Made by a program: the position numbers and the translations under genes. 34,013 nucleotides of DNA, taken from NCBI GenBank assembly GCA_900545665.1, contig UQZU01000024.1:1-34013 (forward strand), given 5' to 3'. Below are positions 21,992 through 28,857 of this stretch, in pieces; position 1 is the first letter of the stretch, and the number at the start of each line of letters is the position of its first letter. The DNA is from an uncultured Collinsella sp. GTDB taxonomy: Bacteria > Actinomycetota > Coriobacteriia > Coriobacteriales > Coriobacteriaceae. Below the pieces are notes generated by a model. It searched no databases and was not told the origin of the DNA. It saw only the letters and a program-made list of their open reading frames with translations.

Positions 21992-23353
21992 TTGTCTCGA
22001 CTGAACAAAGGGGCCGCGGAGCAGCGTTTTCCACTGCCCGCCTTGCTCCAAAAGCTAGTCTGCGTCATGGCCGTGGCGCTCGCGCTGGTGTGTGTGGGGG
22101 CATATGCGCCCACGACCGCCCAGGCGCTTGAGACCGCAAAGATTACCGCCCGACCCAACACCGGTTCGGGCAGCGCTGTGGTCGGCGGTACCGAGACGCG
22201 CATTACCTGGGAGGTCCAGGCCGATGCCGATGAGGAGCTGAGCGGTCTTTCGCTGACGTTTGTCGACGGCACGACGTTTGGTACCGATGACACGCGATTG
22301 ACGATGCTCTCGGGCGAGGACCTCATGGATCGTACGCCCATGAAGCCCACGTGCAAGGCTGACGGCCAGACGCTCAAGATTGATTTTGGCGAGACGGCGC
22401 CTGCCGGCGGCTTTTTCCGTGTCGAGGTTTATGGTGTGACGTTTCCCGTCGAGGGCGGCGATGAGGTCTTTAGCGGCACCTATACGCTCGCTGACGGGTC
22501 GACCAAGAAGATCTCCAAGATTCCGTCGGTGGAGATCAAGGGCGTGACGGCCTTCGATAACTTCTTGGCCGATCTTAAGGAACAGCCGTGGGTCGAGGCT
22601 TGGAACTCCAATATGTTCCTGCGCCTGTTCTTGAACCCGGTCATTTTGGTCCAAAGCCTGCCGATCGTCTTTAAGGGCTTCCTTATGTCGCTCTCGATCG
22701 TGCTTGTGGCGTTTCCGCTGGCCATTCCCTTCGGTTTCGCCCTATCGCTCATGCGCATTTCCAAGTCGCGCATCCTTCGTTGCCTTGCCGGCATCTATGT
22801 GAATATCATCCGTGGTACGCCGGCGTTCCTGCAGATCTATATCGCGTTCTTCGGTCTGCCGTTGGCCGGCGTCAAGGTTGATGACTACGTGCTCGGCGTC
22901 ATCGTCATGGCCATGAACTCGTCTGCGTACCTGTGCGAGATCTTCCGTGCCGGTATTCAATCGATCCCCAAGGGCCAAAACGAGGCTGCTCGCTCTCTGG
23001 GCATGAATGCCTTCCAGACGCTGCTCTACGTTATGATTCCGCAGACGTTCCGCAATGTTTTGCCTACGCTGACCAGCGAGTTTATCTTGCTTTACAAGGA
23101 TACGTCGCTGCTTGCGGCCGTGGGCGTGGTCGAGATCGTCATGAACGCCCGTACCATCGTGGCCACGACGGGCTCCATTACACCGTACGTGGTTGCCGCC
23201 CTGTTCTATCTGGTCATCACCCTGCCGCTCGCTCGCTTGGTGAGCGGTCTTGAGGCGAGGCTTTTGGGCACGGCCGAGACCAAGAAGAAGCGTCCCGCCA
23301 AGAGCGCCGGACAGGTTGTCGCGACGCCTGCCGATCACATCGCCGGTCTGTAA
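21992..23353 (+). CDS. Amino-acid ABC transporter permease with extracytoplasmic N-terminal domain
   Basis: Protein of 453 residues, far longer than the usual ~220. It starts with a signal-peptide-like segment (hydrophobic residues 21-40, possible cleavage after TAQA near 45), then about 140 residues of beta-rich, non-hydrophobic sequence (GTETRITWEVQADADEEL, DGQTLKIDFGETAPAGGFF), then the permease domain from about residue 215 with the EAA loop EIFRAGIQSIPKGQNEAARS. TTG 21992 is chosen because TAGGAG is five bases upstream; in-frame sequence earlier has no start signal and lies in the terminator. The beta domain is not a family-3 binding domain and I do not recognise it. Confidence 0.9.
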   Translation: MSRLNKGAAEQRFPLPALLQKLVCVMAVALALVCVGAYAPTTAQALETAKITARPNTGSGSAVVGGTETRITWEVQADADEELSGLSLTFVDGTTFGTDDTRLTMLSGEDLMDRTPMKPTCKADGQTLKIDFGETAPAGGFFRVEVYGVTFPVEGGDEVFSGTYTLADGSTKKISKIPSVEIKGVTAFDNFLADLKEQPWVEAWNSNMFLRLFLNPVILVQSLPIVFKGFLMSLSIVLVAFPLAIPFGFALSLMRISKSRILRCLAGIYVNIIRGTPAFLQIYIAFFGLPLAGVKVDDYVLGVIVMAMNSSAYLCEIFRAGIQSIPKGQNEAARSLGMNAFQTLLYVMIPQTFRNVLPTLTSEFILLYKDTSLLAAVGVVEIVMNARTIVATTGSITPYVVAALFYLVITLPLARLVSGLEARLLGTAETKKKRPAKSAGQVVATPADHIAGL

Positions 23354-23365
23354 GGAGGTCCTATC

Positions 23366-24118
23366 ATGAGCGAAACCAATAACTCGAACGAGGTCGTCGT
23401 CAGCATCAAGAACCTCCAGAAGGCCTTTGGCGACAACGTGGTCCTGCGCGATATCGATCTGGATGTGCACAAGGGTGAGGTCGTTGTGGTCTTGGGCCCC
23501 TCGGGCTCGGGCAAGTCGACGATGCTTCGCTGCATCAATCGTCTGGAGCATCCCACGAGCGGCTCGATTATCGTCGAGGGTGTTGACGTGTGCGCCAAGG
23601 GCGTCGACCTTAACAAGGTGCGCACGCATCTGGGTATGGTGTTCCAGCAGTTCAATTTGTTCCCGCACCTCTCAGTCAAAAAGAACGTCATGCTCGCGCA
23701 GCAGAAGGTGCTCAAGCGCAGCAAGGAAGAGGCCGAGAAGATTGCCGTCGAGGAGCTGACCAAGGTCGGTCTTGCCGAGCGTATCGACTTTATGCCGAGC
23801 CAGCTCTCGGGCGGCCAGCAGCAGCGCGTTGCCATCGCCCGCGCCCTGTCGATGAACCCGCACGTCATGCTCTTTGACGAGGCCACCTCGGCGCTCGACC
23901 CTGAGCTCGTGCGCGACGTCCTGGGCGTCATGCGCGACCTGGCGCACGACGGTATGACCATGATCGTCGTGACGCACGAGATGGGCTTTGCCCGCGATGT
24001 CGCCGACCGCGTCGTCTTTATGGACGGCGGCGTCATTGTGGAAGAGGGTACGCCGAGCGAGGTCTTCGACCACCCCAAGAGCGAGCGCACCAAGGCGTTC
24101 TTGGGCAATATCTCGTAG
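23366..24118 (+). CDS. Polar amino-acid ABC transporter ATP-binding protein
   Basis: The motor ATPase of the importer, 250 residues. Walker A GPSGSGKST is at residues 44-52, the Q-loop in VFQQFNLFPHL, the signature LSGGQQQR near 148, Walker B VMLFDEATSALDPE and the switch histidine in VVTHEMGFA. These sequences match the GlnQ/HisP type. AAGGAGG is seven bases before ATG 23366; only twelve bases separate it from the permease stop. Confidence 0.97.
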   Translation: MSETNNSNEVVVSIKNLQKAFGDNVVLRDIDLDVHKGEVVVVLGPSGSGKSTMLRCINRLEHPTSGSIIVEGVDVCAKGVDLNKVRTHLGMVFQQFNLFPHLSVKKNVMLAQQKVLKRSKEEAEKIAVEELTKVGLAERIDFMPSQLSGGQQQRVAIARALSMNPHVMLFDEATSALDPELVRDVLGVMRDLAHDGMTMIVVTHEMGFARDVADRVVFMDGGVIVEEGTPSEVFDHPKSERTKAFLGNIS

Positions 24119-24139
24119 CCGGTTGATGTAACTGCCGTT

Positions 24140-24183
24140 ACAAAAGAGCGGGGCTGGACTTGAATCCAGCCCCGCTCTTTTGT
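24140..24183. terminator. Bidirectional Rho-independent terminator
   Basis: A perfect 19-bp stem (24140-24158 with 24165-24183) and 6-nt loop; the arms begin ACAAAA and end TTTTGT, so both strands have a U-tract. It separates the ABC operon from the convergent flavodoxin gene. Confidence 0.95.
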
Positions 24184-24233
24184 AGGGATGGGGATGCGCT
24201 TTGATGCAGGCTCTCTTGGAGGCCCTGGGTTCG

Positions 24234-24653
24234 TTACGCGAGCTCGGCTCCGAGGGCCTTGCAAGCGGTCTCGCCCTCGTTGTCGGGCGCGTCGTAGCAG
24301 ATGGTGGAGTCCACGACGTTGACGCCGGCCTCGTCGGCGTCCGCCTTCCAGTTGTCCATCCACTCGCCCTCGGCCCACGAGTAGGAGCCAAAGAGGACGA
24401 CCTTCTTATCGACGAGGGTCTCCTTGACCTCGTCCCACATAGGCTGGAACTCGTCATACTCAAGCTCCTCGGAACCCATGGCGGGGCAGCCGAAGGCAAT
24501 GGCGTCATAGCCGGCGGCCTTGTCGGCAGAGAAGTCGGCGCAGGAGATGACCTCTGCTTCGGCGCCGGCTGACGCCACACCCTCGGCAACGAGGTTTGCC
24601 ATGGCTTCGGTGTTGCCTGTGCCGCTCCAATAGACGACTGCGATCTTGCTCAT
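24234..24653 (-). CDS. Flavodoxin
   Basis: FMN-binding electron carrier, 139 residues. The phosphate-binding loop WSGTGNTEAMA is at residues 9-19, and the GCPAMGSEELEYDEF and FGSYSWAEGEWMD loops flank the flavin as in short-chain flavodoxins. ATG 24653 follows GAAAGGA. It may replace ferredoxin under iron shortage. The DUF3793 gene lies directly upstream, 46 bp away, in the same direction. Confidence 0.95.
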   Translation of the reverse strand: MSKIAVVYWSGTGNTEAMANLVAEGVASAGAEAEVISCADFSADKAAGYDAIAFGCPAMGSEELEYDEFQPMWDEVKETLVDKKVVLFGSYSWAEGEWMDNWKADADEAGVNVVDSTICYDAPDNEGETACKALGAELA

Positions 24654-24699
24654 ATGTTTTCCTTTCGGTTGTGCGGCGTGCGGCCGCGTTTTGTATGCT

Positions 24700-25404
24700 C
24701 TATCGGGTTGCCTGAGCAAGTTTTGCCAGGCTGTGGCCCTGCTGATAGACATGGGTGAAGTATTGGGTGCAGGCACGGTAAGCATCAAACGTCGCAAGCG
24801 CCTGCTCGACATTTGCGTAGACCTTCCAGGCCCCAAAGACCTTGTAGTTCTCGCCGCGCTGGACGATAAACTCGTGGACGTCGTCGTAGGGATATCCAAG
24901 GAAGTAGCCTATTTCGTGCGGAAACTCGCAGATGCAGTCTTTGCTGCAGCTAGCTTGCTGGGGTAGTGCGCATCGAGTCTGGCTACAGGCGCATTCCGCG
25001 ACGTTATTGCTTGCGAGCGTGATGCGCGATGCCAAATGCACAAGGCATGTCGAAAGGTCTCTCGTGTCGTAGCCTTCCGAGGCGAGCGCCGTTTGGGCGC
25101 GAGGGTCTGCGAAATAGGTGGTGAGGCTTTTGGCTCGGTACACGTACACGAGCGCTCCGCAGGGCCGCCAGACCAAAACGCTCAGGTGGATGCCGAGCGG
25201 GTCAAGCTCGCGATTGCACTGGGCGATAACGTTGAGTAGGCGTGCTCGGCGCTCTGCGATGGTTTCGGTTGCGGTCGAGCCGTCCCCGTGGGCGTAGGTG
25301 CCTGGATAGGTAAAGAGCGATGCCGGCTTGATGCCCGCGAGCGTGGGAGAGCAGTTGCGCACGACTGCTGCCTGAAACGTGGGGATGTCTATGGTTCGAG
25401 TCAC
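24700..25404 (-). CDS. DUF3793-family protein
   Basis: Protein of 234 residues of unknown activity. The C-terminal block FPHEIGYFLGYPYDDVHEFI followed by NYKVFGAWKVYANVEQA is the hallmark of DUF3793, which I know as a frequent neighbour of flavodoxin in anaerobes. A cysteine cluster (CACSQTRC, CSKDCIC) just before it could bind metal or an iron-sulfur centre. The start is GTG 25404 with AAGGAG four bases upstream. Co-transcription with flavodoxin is likely. Confidence 0.85.
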   Translation of the reverse strand: MTRTIDIPTFQAAVVRNCSPTLAGIKPASLFTYPGTYAHGDGSTATETIAERRARLLNVIAQCNRELDPLGIHLSVLVWRPCGALVYVYRAKSLTTYFADPRAQTALASEGYDTRDLSTCLVHLASRITLASNNVAECACSQTRCALPQQASCSKDCICEFPHEIGYFLGYPYDDVHEFIVQRGENYKVFGAWKVYANVEQALATFDAYRACTQYFTHVYQQGHSLAKLAQATR

Positions 25405-25496
25405 GGCGCTCCTTATAGATCTAAACTGTTAGCCTAGGAAAACTTATACACGAAAGTAAGCCATGGTCAACAAAAAAGTTTGAAGCGGGAAACTAA

Positions 25497-25547
25497 TTGA
25501 CCGAACGGACATGATTTTGGGTTAAGATGGGGACACCCCATGGGGGT
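25497..25547 (+). promoter_or_regulatory. Promoter with CsoR-like copper operator
   Basis: TTGACC (25497-25502) with TAAGAT (25523-25528) gives an overlong spacing of 20. ACCCCATGGGGGT (25535-25547), a G/C-tract dyad of the kind bound by CsoR-family copper repressors, covers the likely transcription start. No CsoR gene is in the window. Confidence 0.6.
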
Positions 25548-25578
25548 ATCTAGATAGTGCTACTTGAAAGGGGAGCGC

Positions 25579-25962
25579 ATGAGTGACTTGCTCAAGCCTG
25601 CGAATCTCATCGTGCTGGCCGTCATTGCCGTCGGCATGTTTTTTGGACTGCGTCGCATTGCCGCTTCGACACACGGAAAGAGCTGCTGCAGCGATGGCGC
25701 GAGCGGCAAGAAGGCCAAAAAGGTTGTTGTTGTGGATACCGATCCGTCCCACTACCCCTATAGCGATGAGTTGCTCATCGGCGGCATGAGCTGCGATGGC
25801 TGCGCTCAGAATGTGGCCAATGCCCTCAATGCGCTGGATGGTGTGTGGGCAACGGTGACGTACGCGGACCACACGGCCCGCGTACGCTCCAAGCGGCCGA
25901 TCGATCGCGGTGTCCTTGAGGCGGCCGTGAGAGATGCGGGTTACTACGTCATGACGCTGTAA
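25579..25962 (+). CDS. Membrane-anchored heavy-metal-associated (HMA) domain protein
   Basis: Protein of 127 residues: an N-terminal transmembrane helix (about 9-27), a linker with a CC pair (C36, C37), and an HMA domain from residue 64 with the metal-binding motif GMSCDGC (C72, C75). HMA domains carry Cu(I) or similar ions, usually to or from a P-type ATPase. The CsoR-like operator just upstream supports copper. Unlike CopZ it is tethered to the membrane. AAAGGGGAG precedes ATG 25579. No ATPase is adjacent. Confidence 0.88.
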   Translation: MSDLLKPANLIVLAVIAVGMFFGLRRIAASTHGKSCCSDGASGKKAKKVVVVDTDPSHYPYSDELLIGGMSCDGCAQNVANALNALDGVWATVTYADHTARVRSKRPIDRGVLEAAVRDAGYYVMTL

Positions 25963-25988
25963 GCGCTGCCCTGGATTCGCTTTCTTGG

Positions 25989-26414
25989 CTAGGCCCGTCC
26001 GCGCAGTTCGATGTCTTGGATGTCGTCGAAGTCGATGGCGATATCCCTGAGTTTGAGCAGCTTGAATGTGGGTAACACTTCGTCGAGAATGCCCGTGCGG
26101 CTACGATAACCGTATGTATCGTAATAGGTGACACGCACCAAGTCGCCGCGTTTGAAGCCCTCGAGCTTTTCCGAAAGCTCGAGGGCTTTTTCTTCCGTGA
26201 GTTCGCATTTTGGTTCGACGGTGATCTCTTGTTTGCGCACGAGTTCGTAGTATCCCGTGAGGGCGGCGAAGGGCATAAACTGCGCGGCACGGCCGGCGCG
26301 GACGGCGCCGTTGGCGGTGAGCTTGGGGTCGGCGGAGCGACGTCTTCCCTCGGGGTCCGCTAGGCGTTCAAAAGGTGTCGGTGGCCGCATCGGCTGTTGC
26401 TGGGACTTAGGCAC
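25989..26414 (-). CDS. YolD-like protein
   Basis: 141 residues; the stretch RAAQFMPFAALTGYYELVRKQE is typical of YolD-like proteins, which accompany error-prone Y-family polymerases in Gram-positive bacteria and are thought to play a UmuD-like partner role. The GTG at 26414 overlaps the polymerase stop by eight bases and is preceded by GGAGG, so it is the second gene of the SOS operon. Confidence 0.88.
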   Translation of the reverse strand: MPKSQQQPMRPPTPFERLADPEGRRRSADPKLTANGAVRAGRAAQFMPFAALTGYYELVRKQEITVEPKCELTEEKALELSEKLEGFKRGDLVRVTYYDTYGYRSRTGILDEVLPTFKLLKLRDIAIDFDDIQDIELRGRA

Positions 26415-27912
26415 GATGTCCTCCTACCTGATCGTTGCGTTCGCGCGCGGTGGCGCCAGTGGTAAAGCTTAATCCCTTGAGCAGGGCGTTCTTGCCGTAC
26501 TTGCCCTTTACGGCCAGGACGGCGCGCGCCAGGTCGCGCTCGCGCTCATCCGCCTCGATATCGCTGAACAGATCGATGGTGACAAATTCCTCAGGCATGA
26601 GGTTGCCAAAGCCCAGATTGATACGCTTGACCGGTCGTTTGGGATCGACAGTCTGCGCCCAGAGCTCATCGAAATAGCCCATGATCTTCTTAAACGAATT
26701 GGTGCGCTCGGGCAGCTTTCGCGAAGCGTTGGAGTGCGCAAAGAGTGCTGCATAGCCACCGCGCGGTTTGCCGCCATGCTCTCCCACAAAGATGCCATCG
26801 ATTGCCTGCGCCTCGCGCACCAGGCGGCGCCGTTCGTCATCGCGCTGGACGGGCTTGGGCGCACGGGGTGCGAGCTCGGGGCCGGTGGTTGCGGTGGGCT
26901 CGATGCTCGACGTGCTCGAGCGCAGGTGCCCGCATCCGTCCACATATTGCGCTGTGCCGCTGGCGTCGAGGCGGCGTATGTCGGCTCGTTCGCTCGCATA
27001 ACCCACAAAGAGCGAGATGCTGTCGCACACCACGTGCTTATCGATCAAGTCCAGCACGGCGTTGTCGACCATCTCACGCAAGACGGTGTAGGCCTGTTCA
27101 TAGGCATAGCCTTTCGAGAGCACCTGTCCTGTGGTAGTTGAGGTTGCCTGCGGGCGATAGGCTTGGATATCGGCGATGGTTGTCGGCTCGCGTCCGAAGG
27201 CGTGGTCGATGAGATACTCGGCATTGACGCCGAGCTCGTCGTAAAGCAGATTTTCGTCGAGCGCAGCGACACCCATCAGATCGTAGACACCGTACTTTTC
27301 GAGGCGGGCTGCCACGCCGGGGCCGATGCCCCAGATATCGGTGATGGGACGATGGGGCCAGATCTCCTTGCGAAAGGTCTCGTCGTCGAGTATGCCGATG
27401 CGGCTGGGTACGTGCTTGGCGGTAATGTCGAGCGCTATCTTGGCCTGAAATAGGTTGGGGCCGATGCCGACCGTCGCCGTGATGCCGGTGCGCGCGAGGA
27501 CCTCGTCGCGCAGCATGCAGGCAAAGCCTTTGGCATTGGTGTGGTAGAGGTCTAGATAGGGCGTCACGTCGATAAAGCATTCGTCGATTGAATAGACATG
27601 AATGTCTTGCGGACTCACGTATTCCAGATAGATGCCGTAGATCTGCGCCGACACCTCCATGTAGTGCTGCATGCGCGGTACGGCCTTGATGTAGTCGATG
27701 CCGTCGGGAATCTCGAACAGACGGCAGCGGTTGTGTATCCCGAGGTCCTTCATGGCCTGTGTGATGGCGAGGCAGATGGTCGTGCGCCCGCGCGATTCGT
27801 CGGCAACGACCAGGTTGGTGGTGAGCGGATCGAGCCCACGGTCGACGCACTCGACGCTAGCGTAAAACGTCTTAAGGTCGATGCAGATATAGGTGTGACG
27901 CTCGTGCCCCAC
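26407..27912 (-). CDS. Y-family DNA polymerase (UvrX/ImpB/MucB/SamB type)
   Basis: Translesion polymerase of 501 residues. Catalytic acids are D12 in YICIDLKTFYASVE and D110-E111 in SIDECFIDV; the helix-hairpin-helix WGIGPGVAARLEKYG follows, and the C-terminal part is the little-finger domain. About 100 residues of the latter (from SSTSSIEPTATTG) are low-complexity and probably an insertion. I prefer the GTG at 27910-27912 because GGGAGG is four bases upstream, and the protein then begins close to the catalytic strand; ATG at 27924 or 27933 is possible. Two LexA-like boxes lie at the start, so it is SOS-inducible. A YolD-like gene overlaps its end. Confidence 0.92.
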   Translation of the reverse strand: MGHERHTYICIDLKTFYASVECVDRGLDPLTTNLVVADESRGRTTICLAITQAMKDLGIHNRCRLFEIPDGIDYIKAVPRMQHYMEVSAQIYGIYLEYVSPQDIHVYSIDECFIDVTPYLDLYHTNAKGFACMLRDEVLARTGITATVGIGPNLFQAKIALDITAKHVPSRIGILDDETFRKEIWPHRPITDIWGIGPGVAARLEKYGVYDLMGVAALDENLLYDELGVNAEYLIDHAFGREPTTIADIQAYRPQATSTTTGQVLSKGYAYEQAYTVLREMVDNAVLDLIDKHVVCDSISLFVGYASERADIRRLDASGTAQYVDGCGHLRSSTSSIEPTATTGPELAPRAPKPVQRDDERRRLVREAQAIDGIFVGEHGGKPRGGYAALFAHSNASRKLPERTNSFKKIMGYFDELWAQTVDPKRPVKRINLGFGNLMPEEFVTIDLFSDIEADERERDLARAVLAVKGKYGKNALLKGLSFTTGATARERNDQVGGHRA

Positions 27913-27924
27913 GCGGCCTCCCAT

Positions 27925-27955
27925 CAAACACATGTTCTTATCGAATACATGTTCG
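27925..27955 (-). promoter_or_regulatory. Two LexA (SOS) boxes
   Basis: On the minus strand CGAACATGTATTCG (27942-27955) and AGAACATGTGTTTG (27925-27938) each deviate from the Gram-positive SOS box CGAAC-N4-GTTYG at only one position. They are spaced 17 bp start to start directly before the polymerase gene. Confidence 0.8.
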
Positions 27956-27984
27956 ATAATACCCGCTCATCCGGACATCGTCAA

Positions 27985-28001
27985 AACCTGTCCCTTTTTG
28001 G
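27985..28001. repeat. Copy of 17-mer AACCTGTCCCTTTTTGG
   Basis: Identical to 28718-28734 and followed by a similar GCGGG/TCGG. This copy has no obvious partner arm, so it may be a fragment of the palindromic element at 28669-28732. Confidence 0.6.
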
Positions 28002-28133
28002 CGGGTATGGTCGCGCGGTTGCATCGGGGTTTTAACGCAGCTCTAAAGAGCGCGAAACAGCTCGGAAAACCTCGCTTCGTAGCATGAGCCTAACGATCGA
28101 TACCACCATAAAGCACGGAAGGTTGTGGAAAAG

Positions 28134-28658
28134 ATGGTCAATTATGGGTTTGGTATGCCGACGCGCCTTGTTGCGGATGGAGACGTGGCTCGCTGGTGCG
28201 GACGATTGGTCGCTCACTACGGTGGCACCAAGGCGCTGGTCGTGCTGGGCGGCGACAAGCATACGCGCGATGAGCTTGTCTCGGCGGCACTTGGCTCGCT
28301 TGATCGAGCCCTGCTCGAGCGTGTGCTTTTCCGCTGCGGCTCGGTTGAGGGCGACGGGGGAGACGAGCTGATCGACGAAGCCGTGGCCCTGGCGACCGAC
28401 GAAGGCGTGGACTTTGTCCTGGCGATCGGCGATGCCGATACCGCCGGCTTTGCGCGCGAACTCGCGCGTCGCATGGCGGTGCTCGATGTCGGCGAAGACG
28501 GTTTTGTCCCCTATGGATGCATTGTCTCGGAGGGCAAGGTGCCTGCTGTCGTGGGAGCCGGCGAGATTCCCGTTTTTGCCATCATCGCTCCCGAACTGCT
28601 TGAGGGCATTGGGTCTCCTCTGCGCGAGCTGCTCGGCAGTGTGTGCGCCGCGGCCTAA
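28134..28658 (+). CDS. Iron-containing alcohol dehydrogenase-like N-terminal domain, stand-alone
   Basis: Protein of 174 residues that resembles only the N-terminal nucleotide-binding half of iron-containing alcohol dehydrogenases: MVNYGFGMPTRLVADGD, the KALVVLGGDKHTRDEL strand-loop, and the EGVDFVLAIGDADTAGF stretch where active enzymes have a GGGS motif. The C-terminal metal-binding domain is absent, and the glycine loop is replaced. It could be a decayed gene or a repurposed binding domain. The frame is intact, and codon use is normal. The start is uncertain: GTG 28125 and ATG 28134 both sit awkwardly relative to GGAAGG (28117-28122); ATG matches the family N terminus. Confidence 0.6.
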   Translation: MVNYGFGMPTRLVADGDVARWCGRLVAHYGGTKALVVLGGDKHTRDELVSAALGSLDRALLERVLFRCGSVEGDGGDELIDEAVALATDEGVDFVLAIGDADTAGFARELARRMAVLDVGEDGFVPYGCIVSEGKVPAVVGAGEIPVFAIIAPELLEGIGSPLRELLGSVCAAA

Positions 28659-28668
28659 TATCTGCCAT

Positions 28669-28732
28669 AAAGGGATGGGTTATTTTTGGTAGGTAAAGCG
28701 TTTGACCTGCCAAAATAAACCTGTCCCTTTTT
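28669..28732 (+). terminator. Palindromic element serving as terminator
   Basis: AAAGGGATGGGTT...TTTTTGGTAGGT (28669-28697) pairs with the region 28701-28730 with several small mismatches and ends CCCTTTTT. It lies just after the ADH-like gene and before pgi. Its right arm contains the 17-mer also found at 27985-28001. Confidence 0.65.
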
Positions 28733-28857
28733 GGTCGGTTGCCGTTTGGGGGCGGATTGGCAACGCTCGCTGATTACGGTCTTGACCTGCGCTAGAATAG
28801 GGACATCTGATTATCCGGGCGCATGGAGGTATGCGCCCGTATGTTGAGGAGGACTTT

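Noticed and set aside
28782..28798. pgi promoter TTGACC-TAGAAT
   Set aside because: The two hexamers are only five bases apart, so they cannot act together; TAGAAT may still be a -10 with an unrecognised -35.
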